Below are positions 24,026 to 32,689 of a DNA stretch of 64,000 bases, piece by piece. A model generated the notes under the pieces. The model was not told the DNA's origin, ran no database searches, and saw nothing but the letters and a program-made list of their open reading frames with translations. Every line of letters starts with the position of its first letter. Position 1 is the stretch's first letter. Position numbers and translations under genes: made by a program. The DNA is from UBA8337 sp937907245 (lineage in GTDB: Bacteria > Pseudomonadota > Alphaproteobacteria > RS24). The DNA lies in contig OZ244774.1 of assembly GCA_965219485.1 (NCBI GenBank), forward strand, positions 1,364,001 through 1,428,000. Reading direction: 5' to 3'.

Positions 24026-24862
24026 TTACTTTTGGCGCCCGAAAAACAGACCGGCCGCGCGCAACCGCATGGCTTGCGTTAAGGGCTCTGGCGCATGCGT
24101 GCGGATAAAATCAACCTGCTGCTCTAGGGCCAGCATTTCGCCCGCCAGCGAAATAGCCCCCGATTGCTCCACCGCAATAGGCGTGTCATTTGGCGAGGCG
24201 AGCGCGCGCAGAAAACTTTTGCGAGAGACGCAAACCAAAACCGGTAAATCAAACTCGCACTTTAAACGGTTGAGACCCGCCAAAACCGCCATGGAGGTCT
24301 CGGGTCGATTGCCCAAAAAGAAGCCCATGCCGGGGTCTAACACCAGCTTGTCTTGCGCAATGCCAGCGCGGGCAAAAGCGTCTAATTTCTGTTCGAAAAA
24401 CCGAAAAATAATCGACCAAATATCGCCCTCAGGCGGGGCCGCGCGCGTCGCAATGCCCTTGGCTTGAATGGCATGCATCACCACCAAGCGACCGTCGTAA
24501 TCAGCCAGCTCGTCGTAAAGGCTCGGATTCGCAAAACCATTGATATCATTCAGCCAATCGGCACCTTGCGCCATCGCCCAGCGTTGTGTGGCGGGCTGAA
24601 AACTATCGACGCTTATCGGCGCGCCAAGCGCTTTTAAGCCAGCCCAGACACTTTCCAATCGCTCCACCTCGGTATCTGCAGATACATCGCCCGCATCCGG
24701 ATGGCTAGAGGCAGGCCCCACATCCAAAACGTGCGCCCCTTGGTGCAGCAAAGCTTGCCCATGCGACACCGCGGCTTCAGGGTCGAGGTATTTTCCGCCA
24801 TCCGAGAAGCTATCGCTAGTGATATTGACGATGCCAAAAATTTGCGCCGGAACGGACGCCAT
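24026..24862 (-). CDS. folP: Dihydropteroate synthase, Sul2/Sul1-like
   Basis: DHPS joins pABA and the pterin pyrophosphate in folate synthesis and is the sulfonamide target. This 278-residue enzyme departs from ordinary FolP and reads like mobile Sul enzymes: IFGIVNITSDSFSDGG (8-23), LDVGPASSHPDA (46-57), SVDSFQPATQ (84-93), LNDINGF, LVVMH, LDPGMGFFLG (175-184), PETS, VSRKSFLRAL and DFIRTHAP. Normal FolP has PDSFSDGG and GGxSTRPG in the first two positions. The gene sits in the usual core place between ftsH (8 nt upstream) and glmM, so it is a resident gene, not a cassette. Intrinsic sulfonamide tolerance is possible but untested. Confidence 0.93.
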   Translation of the reverse strand: MASVPAQIFGIVNITSDSFSDGGKYLDPEAAVSHGQALLHQGAHVLDVGPASSHPDAGDVSADTEVERLESVWAGLKALGAPISVDSFQPATQRWAMAQGADWLNDINGFANPSLYDELADYDGRLVVMHAIQAKGIATRAAPPEGDIWSIIFRFFEQKLDAFARAGIAQDKLVLDPGMGFFLGNRPETSMAVLAGLNRLKCEFDLPVLVCVSRKSFLRALASPNDTPIAVEQSGAISLAGEMLALEQQVDFIRTHAPEPLTQAMRLRAAGLFFGRQK

Positions 24863-24870
24863 GGCTAATA

Positions 24871-26781
24871 TTAGGTGCCTTGGGGTTCTACCCCGCCCAC
24901 ACCAGCGCTGCCGGTTGTCGGGAATGGCGAAGACGGGCCACCCGTTTGCGGCTTATTATCATCGTCTGGGCGGTGCGGTAAATCTCCTTTCAGCAAGCCT
25001 GCAATTTCATCGCCGCTAAGCGTTTCATATTCCAACAAGCCTTTGGCAATCTTATGCAAGTCGTCCATTTTCTCTTGGCAGATTTTCTTGGCCATATCAT
25101 AGCCTTCTTCCACCAATTTACGGACTTCCGCATCGATGCGGCGCTGCGTGTCTTCCGACACATTTTGGGTGCTGGCGACACTGCGACCGAGGAAAACCTC
25201 TTGCTCGTTTTCGCTATAAGAAAGCGGGCCCATTTCTTCGCTCATGCCGTATTCGGTAACCATGGCCTTGGCCATGCTGGTTGCCATTTGAATATCTGAC
25301 GAAGCGCCCGAGGTCACTTTTTCGTAGCCAAAAATTAGCTCTTCAGCAATCCGTCCGCCCATGGCCACAGCCAAATCAGCTTTCATTTTACCGCGCGAAA
25401 CCGACAGTTGATCGCGTTCTGGCAAACGCATAACCATACCGAGCGCCCGACCGCGAGGAATAATCGTCGCTTTGTGAACGGGGTCAGAGGCTTCCATATT
25501 CATGGCCACCAAAGCGTGTCCGCCTTCGTGATAGGCGGTCAGACTTTTCTCATCTTCCGTCATCACCATAGAACGGCGCTCGGCGCCCATCATCACTTTG
25601 TCTTTCGCATCTTCAAATTCTTGCATAGACACCAATCGCTTGGCACGACGCGCCGCCAACAAGGCCGCCTCATTGACCAAATTGGCCAAATCGGCCCCCG
25701 AGAAACCGGGCGTGCCGCGGGCAATCGTGCGCGCGTCGACGTCCGCCGCCAAAGGTGTTTTCTTCATGTGGACTTTGAGAATTTTCTCGCGGCCAATGAT
25801 ATCTGGGTTGGGCACCACAACTTGGCGGTCAAACCGACCCGGGCGCAAAAGCGCAGGGTCCAAGACGTCTGGACGGTTGGTTGCCGCAATCAGAATAATG
25901 CTTTCATTGGCTTCAAAGCCATCCATCTCTACCAGCAATTGGTTGAGCGTTTGCTCGCGCTCATCATTACCCCCGCCGAGACCAGCACCGCGATGGCGAC
26001 CCACCGCGTCAATTTCATCGATGAAGATAATGCAAGGGGCATTGGTTTTGGCTTGCTCGAACATGTCGCGCACGCGACTGGCGCCCACACCGACAAACAT
26101 CTCAACAAAATCAGAACCCGAAATAGAGAAAAACGGCACGTTGGCTTCGCCCGCAATGGCGCGTGCCAACAAGGTTTTACCCGTGCCTGGAGGGCCGACC
26201 AACAAAGCGCCTTTTGGAATGCGCCCGCCGAGGCGTTGAAACTTGGTTGGGTCTTGCAGAAAATCGACAATTTCCTGCAAATCATCTTTGGCTTCATCAA
26301 TGCCGGCCACGTCGTCAAATGTTATGCGTCCATGGGTTTCGTTTAAAAGTTTGGCTTTTGATTTGCCAAAACCCATCGCGCCTTTGCCGCCGCCTTGCAT
26401 CTGGCGCATGAAAAACACCCAGACGCCGATGAGCAATAACATGGGGAACCATGAGATTAACACGCCGAGGAAAGTTGGCGAATTAGAGCTATCGGGCTTA
26501 GCGGTAATGGCAACGCCGCGCTCTTGCAAGCGCTGTACGAGGTTGGGGTCATTGGGTGGCGAATAGGTGGAAAAAGCGCCGCCATCAGAATAATGGCCCG
26601 TAATTGCATCGCCTTCGATGGTGACATCGGCGATGGAGCCTGCGTCCACTTCAGCGACGAATTGGGAAAAATTAATGCTGCGACCGGAGCTTTGCGCGCC
26701 CGGATTTTGGAACACGTTAAACAAGGTGATCAGCATCAGACCGACAACCAACCACACAGCTATGTTTCTCATACCATTCAC
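24871..26781 (-). CDS. ftsH: ATP-dependent membrane zinc protease FtsH
   Basis: A 636-residue AAA+ protease with two membrane helices (about 7-23 and 103-122) flanking a periplasmic domain. It has Walker A VGPPGTGKT, Walker B IIFIDEID, the SRH region ATNRPDVLDPALLRPGRFDR, and the zinc site HEGGH. It degrades membrane proteins and regulators such as RpoH and LpxC. It heads the ftsH-folP-glmM-thiD run. The C-terminal tail is Pro/Gly rich. Confidence 0.97.
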   Translation of the reverse strand: MNGMRNIAVWLVVGLMLITLFNVFQNPGAQSSGRSINFSQFVAEVDAGSIADVTIEGDAITGHYSDGGAFSTYSPPNDPNLVQRLQERGVAITAKPDSSNSPTFLGVLISWFPMLLLIGVWVFFMRQMQGGGKGAMGFGKSKAKLLNETHGRITFDDVAGIDEAKDDLQEIVDFLQDPTKFQRLGGRIPKGALLVGPPGTGKTLLARAIAGEANVPFFSISGSDFVEMFVGVGASRVRDMFEQAKTNAPCIIFIDEIDAVGRHRGAGLGGGNDEREQTLNQLLVEMDGFEANESIILIAATNRPDVLDPALLRPGRFDRQVVVPNPDIIGREKILKVHMKKTPLAADVDARTIARGTPGFSGADLANLVNEAALLAARRAKRLVSMQEFEDAKDKVMMGAERRSMVMTEDEKSLTAYHEGGHALVAMNMEASDPVHKATIIPRGRALGMVMRLPERDQLSVSRGKMKADLAVAMGGRIAEELIFGYEKVTSGASSDIQMATSMAKAMVTEYGMSEEMGPLSYSENEQEVFLGRSVASTQNVSEDTQRRIDAEVRKLVEEGYDMAKKICQEKMDDLHKIAKGLLEYETLSGDEIAGLLKGDLPHRPDDDNKPQTGGPSSPFPTTGSAGVGGVEPQGT

Positions 26782-26868
26782 GGCATCACCTTTTCATTTT
26801 CTGACTTATTCACGTTGCGCCAAATCGCGCGTTTACCTTGCTAGTAATATAGGGATGCGGAAGTCACA

Positions 26869-28200
26869 TTACCAGTCTTGCCCACCCCGCAAAATCGTCA
26901 AATATAAACCCTGTGAATAGACGGGCGTTACCCAAAACCCTGCCTTCGGCTCTATACTGGGACAAGCCACCATGCGATTACCTTTAAAAAAGGCTGGTAA
27001 AGCAGCGATATAGCAGGCTGGAAGAGACCTATCGAAGCTCCCCGTCCAGCCTTTGCGGGCGCTGGCATCGCGCAAGGCTTGCATGCCCGCCTGCCCCAAT
27101 GGCGCGACAAAAAGACCCTTCTCGCGCGTTTTGATACTCATCCGATTGTCCCAAAGCATCGCCTTGGCACCTATGGCTAGGCGCGTTGGGCAAGCCGCCA
27201 GCTCACGACCAATAAACACGCGATCGCGGCGCCACCTCATTTGCGCCCCGCCCAAAGTTGCGCCGCCGCTAGCAGCCAGCAGAGGACGAGCGGCAAAAGC
27301 TTCAATTTGCGCCCGCTTTAGCGGATGCGCATGGGCGCCGAAATATCTCACAAAGGCCGCCACAAGACGGGTGCGCGCAGGCTCGTCGAACCCCTTATAG
27401 GCATCGCTCGATAGGCAGAGAACACCATAGTCATGCCAGGTCGCATGCGTTTCGAGCCAAGTCATAAGCTGGCTATCTAGGCTGGTGCGCACCTCGCGCA
27501 TCGTATCGGCCAAGCTCGATAAAGCCTCGACACTTAGCCCCGCTTCGGCCAATTCCGGCAAAGCTTGGCGCCACCGCACGCGCTCATATTGACGATCAAA
27601 ATTGCTTGGGTCTTCCGCCGCCAGAAGGCCTGCTTTTCTGGCCAATTGTTTCAACTCTGCGCCGCGCCATTTTAAAAACGGCCGTAGCAAAACCAAATCG
27701 CCAGCTTGTGTGGCTAAAACCTGCTTTTCTGCCATGCCAGAAAGCCCATTGACCCCGCTGCCACGGGCCAATCGCATCAATATGGTTTCGGCTTGGTCGT
27801 CTTGATGATGTGCCAAAACCAAAGCCCCGGCTTTATGCGCGGCGCACCAAGCGGCCATCAGGGCGTAGCGCAGAACCCGCGCTTGCTGTTGAATATCGCG
27901 CGCCGAGAGTTTTTCTTTCGCCTTCAAGGTTACATGTTTCAGGCCAAACTCTTTACACGCCGCCGCCACGCGTTTGGCCTCCAAACGCGCTTCGGGTCGC
28001 AGCCCATGGTCGACGGTGAGAATGCTAAACTTAGGTGCGTTTTTTAGCTGACTGGCCTTGGCCGCCAAAACCAGCAGGCCCAAACTATCCCCGCCACCGG
28101 ACACGCCAAGCGCCACATGCGAGCCCGCTTTTAAGCGGTTAAGCGTTTTTATAAAAGCAGCGGCGGTTCTAGGCGCCACAACCAGCTCGTTTGCGCTCAA
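26869..28200 (-). CDS. tilS: tRNA(Ile)-lysidine synthase
   Basis: TilS modifies C34 of the CAT-anticodon tRNA-Ile with lysine so that it reads AUA. The PP-loop is VALGVSGGGDSLGL, with the partner motifs VDHGLRPEA and AHHQDDQAETILMRLARGSG. The frame extends to 28266 within cpoB. A TTG at 28200 or a GTG at about 28179, both overlapping the cpoB end, fit the family N-terminus better; the start is uncertain. The C-terminal half is poorly conserved, as usual. Confidence 0.88.
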   Translation of the reverse strand: MSANELVVAPRTAAAFIKTLNRLKAGSHVALGVSGGGDSLGLLVLAAKASQLKNAPKFSILTVDHGLRPEARLEAKRVAAACKEFGLKHVTLKAKEKLSARDIQQQARVLRYALMAAWCAAHKAGALVLAHHQDDQAETILMRLARGSGVNGLSGMAEKQVLATQAGDLVLLRPFLKWRGAELKQLARKAGLLAAEDPSNFDRQYERVRWRQALPELAEAGLSVEALSSLADTMREVRTSLDSQLMTWLETHATWHDYGVLCLSSDAYKGFDEPARTRLVAAFVRYFGAHAHPLKRAQIEAFAARPLLAASGGATLGGAQMRWRRDRVFIGRELAACPTRLAIGAKAMLWDNRMSIKTREKGLFVAPLGQAGMQALRDASARKGWTGSFDRSLPACYIAALPAFFKGNRMVACPSIEPKAGFWVTPVYSQGLYLTILRGGQDW

Positions 28201-29362
28201 TCTGAGCTCGCTTGCGAATAGAACTAGAAGCATCTGGAAACTTAGCTCCAAGCTCCGCCAAAGCATCGCAACCGGTTTTCTTTTCGCCCAGCGCGTTCAA
28301 GGTCATGCCGAGTTTTAGCAAACTATCTGGGGCTTTTTTGCTTCTTGCATAGGTGGTGTAGCCGGCCAAAAAGGCCTCGGCGGCTTGCTTATATTGGCGG
28401 CGCACGTAAAATGTTTCGCCCAACCAATATTGTGAATTTCCGGCCAATTTATGGGTCGGAAAAGCATCGACGAGGGCAGCAAAATCAGCTTCCGCGCCGC
28501 CATAATTTCCAGCCTGTAAATCTTTCAATGCCCGATTATATAAGGCTTTGGGGTCCTTCAAGGGCTCGCGGGTTTGGCGGCCAAAGTTTTGCAATGCCGA
28601 TAAATCGCCCTCTCCCACCAATGGCGCTGCTGAAGCTGAAGTGGCAGAAGAAACAGAAAGGGCCGCAGCCGCGTCCGGCAATCCCTCAATGGGGGCAGAT
28701 CGGCGCACAAAACCGATGACTTCCGGCTCACTGGAGGTAGACGAAATGCCTGCATTGGCTCGGCGAACGCCGCTTTCGAGCGCTTGAAAACGGAACTCAT
28801 TATCCGCTTTGCTGCTTTCGATGCGCCGAGTCAGAGCTTGCATTTGCAACAGCAATTGATCCGTATGCGCTTGCAGGGCGCGCAAGCTCTCCGTCATATC
28901 GTTAAACCGCGTCCGCAGCTCGGCACCAGTTTGCTCCCCCGTACTCTCGGATGGCGCGTCGCCAAAAGCAGTCGCGGGCGACGCAGCACGTGGTGCCAAA
29001 TTATCGGACCCCCCGCCTTGCGCCTCAAGTTGTTCGATACGTTGGCGTAACTTCATCACGTCATTAGATTGCCCGCGGGCGCGCAGATTGCTTTGTGCGT
29101 TTAACAATTGCTCTATTTGCATGAGCTTCAACTCAAGCATTTCCAAACGCTCTCGGGCGTTGGCTTCCAACAGCCCATCGCCAGCAGAATTTTGTGGCGT
29201 TAACAAACCCGCCTGAGCCGAGCGAGCCGCTTGGGTTGTGGGCGACGAGAGATATTGCGCCTGCGCGCGCTCCGTGCCAAAGCCCAAATAAAAGCCGCAG
29301 GCAAGGCAGAGACCCAAAAAGCTTGAGGGAGAGACCAAAGGTGATTTTAAAAACAAGTGCAT
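28169..29362 (-). CDS. cpoB: Tol-Pal cell division coordinator CpoB (YbgF)
   Basis: A 397-residue periplasmic protein with a signal peptide (to about residue 35, RAQAQ), an N-terminal coiled coil (ERLEMLELKLMQIEQLL and later LRALQAHTDQLLLQMQALTRRIES), and a C-terminal TPR domain (ALYNRALKDLQAGNYGGAEADFAALV, AGNSQYWLGETFYVRRQYKQAAEAFL). CpoB links peptidoglycan synthesis to the Tol-Pal system. It follows pal but is separated from it by a terminator and a 24-bp tandem repeat, so it may have its own promoter. Confidence 0.9.
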   Translation of the reverse strand: MHLFLKSPLVSPSSFLGLCLACGFYLGFGTERAQAQYLSSPTTQAARSAQAGLLTPQNSAGDGLLEANARERLEMLELKLMQIEQLLNAQSNLRARGQSNDVMKLRQRIEQLEAQGGGSDNLAPRAASPATAFGDAPSESTGEQTGAELRTRFNDMTESLRALQAHTDQLLLQMQALTRRIESSKADNEFRFQALESGVRRANAGISSTSSEPEVIGFVRRSAPIEGLPDAAAALSVSSATSASAAPLVGEGDLSALQNFGRQTREPLKDPKALYNRALKDLQAGNYGGAEADFAALVDAFPTHKLAGNSQYWLGETFYVRRQYKQAAEAFLAGYTTYARSKKAPDSLLKLGMTLNALGEKKTGCDALAELGAKFPDASSSIRKRAQIERKRAGCGA

Positions 29363-29399
29363 AAGGGTGATATTGCCTTTAATCGCGTCAAAATTAGGG

Positions 29400-29471
29400 C
29401 AATCACTTGCCCAAAAGAAAAGACAATCACTTGCCCCAAAGAAAAGGCAATCACTTGCCCCAAAGAAAAAA
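29400..29471. repeat. Three tandem 24-bp repeats
   Basis: Three consecutive 24-bp units beginning CAATCACTTGCCC and ending AAAGAAAAG lie between the pal terminator and the cpoB start. Units 2 and 3 are almost identical. They occupy the expected cpoB promoter/leader region. Confidence 0.85.
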
Positions 29472-29490
29472 GGGCACCCGAAGGCGCCCT
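29465..29490 (-). terminator. Intrinsic terminator of the tol-pal operon
   Basis: On the minus strand AGGGCGCC pairs with GGTGCCCT around a TTCG tetraloop and is followed by six T residues, 25 nt after the pal stop. Confidence 0.85.
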
Positions 29491-29514
29491 AATCTCAAAT
29501 TAATTACGCGGTCG

Positions 29515-30000
29515 TTAGCGAATGTTTGCAACGGCGCGGCGGTTTTTCGACCAGCAGCTTTCTTCCGAGCAAAGCGACACAGGGCGCTCTTTACCATAAG
29601 AAATGGTTTGCAAGCGATTGCCTGAAACGCCCTCACTGATGAGGAAGTCACGAACGGCATTGGCGCGACGTGCACCGAGTGCCAAGTTGTATTCGCGCGT
29701 GCCACGCTCATCCGCATGACCTTCGATAGTCAGACGAACCGATGCGTTTTGGTTCAACCAAGCGGCTTGACTGCGCAGAACGGCACGGGAAGACCCGTCT
29801 AGGCTAGATTGGTCCGTGGTAAAGAATACACGGTCCGAAACATTGGCAACCAGATCTTGCACTTCGGCGTTCAGCGAGCTGGATGCACCTGAGTTATTTG
29901 AACTATTTACACGGCCGTCTGTTGTCGAAGCACAGCCAGATATAACCAGGCCTAACAACGCCATGGATAGAATAATTTTTGATTTTGAAGACGGTCCCAT
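29515..30000 (-). CDS. pal: Peptidoglycan-associated lipoprotein Pal
   Basis: A 161-residue outer-membrane lipoprotein. The signal ends in the lipobox VISGC with lipidated Cys23. The OmpA-like peptidoglycan-binding domain contains VFFTTDQSSL, TIEGHADERGTREYNLALGARRANAVRDFL and GKERPV, with a Cys pair (SLCSEESCW) typical of alphaproteobacterial Pal. It anchors the outer membrane during constriction together with TolB. Confidence 0.96.
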   Translation of the reverse strand: MGPSSKSKIILSMALLGLVISGCASTTDGRVNSSNNSGASSSLNAEVQDLVANVSDRVFFTTDQSSLDGSSRAVLRSQAAWLNQNASVRLTIEGHADERGTREYNLALGARRANAVRDFLISEGVSGNRLQTISYGKERPVSLCSEESCWSKNRRAVANIR

Positions 30001-30127
30001 TGAATGCTCCTCAAGACTTCCTCAGACATTTTGTCCGAATTATTAATTTAAAATACCCAAAAACAGTTCAAATGCAATCATTTGCTGAACTGAATGACAC
30101 AATTACGCGAAATAACTTTAAAACTTC

Positions 30128-31453
30128 TTAACGAATAAGCGGTGACCATGCGGGGTCTGAAGCCCAACCGGGCGTCGCTATCGGTCGTTCATTATAACCT
30201 GTAACATCTACTGTCCACAAGGTCGAACCTTCATCTGCACCTTTTCCTTCACGGAAAAATGCAATAACCCGTCCATTTGGCGACCAAGCGGGGCCTTCAT
30301 TGTGAAATCCTTCGGTTAAAATCCGCTCGCCAGAGCCATCCGCCTTCATCACGCCGATTAAAAACCGCCCTTTCAGGGTTTTGGTAAAGGCGATTAAATC
30401 GCCACGCGGCGACCAAACCGGGGTCGCATAGCGGCCTTCACCATAAGAAATGCGGCGCACGTTCGAGCCATCGGCTTCCATCACATAGAGTTGCTGCGTG
30501 CCCATGCGGTCGCTTTCAAACACAATGCGGCTGCCATCTGGTGCAAAACATGGCGCCGTATCAATGGCCAAAGACGAGGTTAAACGACGGGTCTCGCGGG
30601 TACGCAGATCCATTGTATAAATATTGGAATTGCCATTGCGCTCGAGGCTCAGAATAATTTTCTGACCATCGGGTGAAAACCGAGGGGCAAAAGTCATGCC
30701 TGGAAAATCGCCCACTACCTCTTGTTGCCCGGTCTCAATATTCAGTAAATAAACCCTTGGCTTATTATTGGCGAACGAGAGATAGGTAATTTCTTGCGCG
30801 GTTGGCGAAAAGCGCGGCGTCAAGGCTAAGGCGCGGCCACTGGTTAATTCACTTTGCGAAAAACCATCTTGGTCCATGACTGCCAGTTTCTTTACCCTTT
30901 GGTTTTTAGGGCCCGATTCTGACACATAAACGATGCGTGTATCGAAATAGCCCGTCTCGCCCGTAAGGCGTTCGTAAATCGCATCGGCCACCAAATGGCT
31001 AATGCGGCGCCAATTGTCTGGCTTGGTAAAAAACTGCAACCCTGTCATTTGCTGACCGGCCACAACATCCCAAAGGCGAAACTCCACTCGTAAGCGGCCA
31101 TCGCTTTGCAATACCGCGCGCCCGGTCACCAAGGCTAGCGCATTGACAACCCGCCAATCTTTAAACCTTGGCCGAACATTCACGCCCACTTGCGTTTCAA
31201 TAAAAGCTTCCCGGTCAACTGGCCGGAAAAGCCCTGAGCGCTCTAAGTCTGCGATCACAACTTTGGCCAAATCTTGGCCCACGCCGCCTTCGCTCACGAA
31301 GTCAAGCACCGCAATGGGAAGCGGCTCAATATTGCCTTGCGTAATATCAATTTTGAGCGCCGCATGGGCATGGAATGGCAGCATGGCAAAAAGCACGAGG
31401 GCCAATATTGGCTGGCGCAAGTGGCGAGCGGCACGGCTTATATATCTCATCAT
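30128..31453 (-). CDS. tolB: Tol-Pal system beta-propeller protein TolB
   Basis: A 441-residue periplasmic protein with a signal peptide (LALVLFAMLPFHAHA) and an N-terminal domain (IAVLDFVSEGGVGQDLAKVVIADLERSGLF). The C-terminal six-bladed propeller shows repeated FSPDGQKI / FAPDGSRIVFESDRMGTQQLY / WSPRGDLIAF / WSPNGRVIAF units. It binds Pal and TolA. A Met-Met start leaves one residue of uncertainty. Confidence 0.96.
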   Translation of the reverse strand: MMRYISRAARHLRQPILALVLFAMLPFHAHAALKIDITQGNIEPLPIAVLDFVSEGGVGQDLAKVVIADLERSGLFRPVDREAFIETQVGVNVRPRFKDWRVVNALALVTGRAVLQSDGRLRVEFRLWDVVAGQQMTGLQFFTKPDNWRRISHLVADAIYERLTGETGYFDTRIVYVSESGPKNQRVKKLAVMDQDGFSQSELTSGRALALTPRFSPTAQEITYLSFANNKPRVYLLNIETGQQEVVGDFPGMTFAPRFSPDGQKIILSLERNGNSNIYTMDLRTRETRRLTSSLAIDTAPCFAPDGSRIVFESDRMGTQQLYVMEADGSNVRRISYGEGRYATPVWSPRGDLIAFTKTLKGRFLIGVMKADGSGERILTEGFHNEGPAWSPNGRVIAFFREGKGADEGSTLWTVDVTGYNERPIATPGWASDPAWSPLIR

Positions 31454-31462
31454 CTGGATCTC

Positions 31463-32260
31463 CTAGCTTCCAAGCATCTTACGCGGGTCAAAGGTCAATT
31501 CAATATCGCGCCAGCTTTTATATTTCTCAACCGGCATTTTAAACGGTTGGCACCTGCGGATGGCTCGTAGCACACTTTCCGCCGCTGCCCTAAAAAAGGG
31601 GTCGCCCAATTGAGCTCGATTGGCGACAACGGGGCCTGCAGAAATCATCCCTGTGGGCGTCAACGACAGGCGAATGCTAACCACAAGATTTGCCGCCTCG
31701 CGCGCGCCCGAGGGCGGTGACCAACACCGACGCATCTGAGCGCGAAACCCGTCTACTTCGCTGAACGTCAACCGCTCGCTCAATTCTTGGCTGTCGTCCG
31801 ACTTGGCTTCCTCTTGCCCTGTGGGCGCATCCGGAATTTTATTCAGTAAAGCGCGCGTTTGGCCAATATCGAGAAAAGGCTTCGGCTTAATTTGCGGCCG
31901 CGCAAAAGGCGTTGGCTTGGCGACTTTAAAACGCGATGGCTTTTGTTCTCTGGCTTTGTCAGGTGCCTCGGCTTCCGGCTTTAGCGCTTCCAATAAAGGC
32001 AAGGCATCTTGCGGGGGCGCCGCGGGTTGGGGGGTGGCACGCTCGGGGGTGGCTTGTGTCTGCTTTACTTGTTTTTCCAACATTTCTGGTTTGATGGTGG
32101 TCTCTAGCAATTTGGTAAACTCATCCAGATTGATAATTTCAATTGGCAAAGCCTGGTCCGACATCTGCGTATTGTGCAGCATCGGCGCCCATAGCGTTAC
32201 CAGCAAAGCCAGCCCTATGTGTAGGGCCAAGGACCCCAGCACATCGGGGCGCAAACTCAT
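31463..32260 (-). CDS. tolA: TolA-like energy transducer, short form
   Basis: A 265-residue protein with one N-terminal membrane helix (about 8-27), a Pro/Lys/Glu-rich linker (PFARPQIKPKPF) instead of TolA's long Ala-rich helix, and a C-terminal TonB/TolA-type domain (FRAQMRRCWSPPSGAREAANLVVSIRLSLTPTGMI). Position between tolR and tolB identifies it as TolA, though the linker is short. Its start overlaps the tolR stop by 4 nt. Confidence 0.88.
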   Translation of the reverse strand: MSLRPDVLGSLALHIGLALLVTLWAPMLHNTQMSDQALPIEIINLDEFTKLLETTIKPEMLEKQVKQTQATPERATPQPAAPPQDALPLLEALKPEAEAPDKAREQKPSRFKVAKPTPFARPQIKPKPFLDIGQTRALLNKIPDAPTGQEEAKSDDSQELSERLTFSEVDGFRAQMRRCWSPPSGAREAANLVVSIRLSLTPTGMISAGPVVANRAQLGDPFFRAAAESVLRAIRRCQPFKMPVEKYKSWRDIELTFDPRKMLGS

Positions 32261-32685
32261 TTCGTTTGACCTTTGGGTGTGTCGGTCACCAAAGCTACGC
32301 GGGCAAAGCCGGCCGCATTGACGCGCGCCACCACGCTCGCCACGCGGCCATAAGAAACCGCCTCATCCCCGCGCACATAAATGCGTTGTTGATAGCCCGT
32401 ACCAACAATCGCCTTTAGGCGTGGCACTAAAGCTTCGAGGGCAATTTCTGTGTCTTGTAAAAAAATCTGCCCTTGGGCATTCACCGTAATCGCTAGCGGT
32501 TCCTCGTCCCCGTGCAAAGGTTTGGCGCCAGCTTTGGGTAAATTTACCGGAACCCCGACCGTTAACAAAGGAGCCGCCACCATGAACACGATGAGCAAGA
32601 CCAACATAATGTCGACCATGGGGGTTACATTAATTTCGGCCATCGGCTGATAGCGCTTACGCTTGTTTCGGCTCGATGGCTGCAT
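32257..32685 (-). CDS. tolR: Tol-Pal proton-motive protein TolR
   Basis: A 142-residue ExbD/TolR protein with one membrane helix carrying the proton-path Asp (INVTPMVDIMLVLLIVFMVAAPLL) and a periplasmic domain. It works with TolQ to energise TolA. Spacing to tolQ is 4 nt. Confidence 0.96.
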   Translation of the reverse strand: MQPSSRNKRKRYQPMAEINVTPMVDIMLVLLIVFMVAAPLLTVGVPVNLPKAGAKPLHGDEEPLAITVNAQGQIFLQDTEIALEALVPRLKAIVGTGYQQRIYVRGDEAVSYGRVASVVARVNAAGFARVALVTDTPKGQTK

Positions 32686-32689
32686 GGGG

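Noticed and set aside
24026..24862. Acquired sul resistance cassette
   Set aside because: The gene is in the standard ftsH-folP-glmM order with operon spacing, no flanking repeats or transposase, and there is no second folP in the window.
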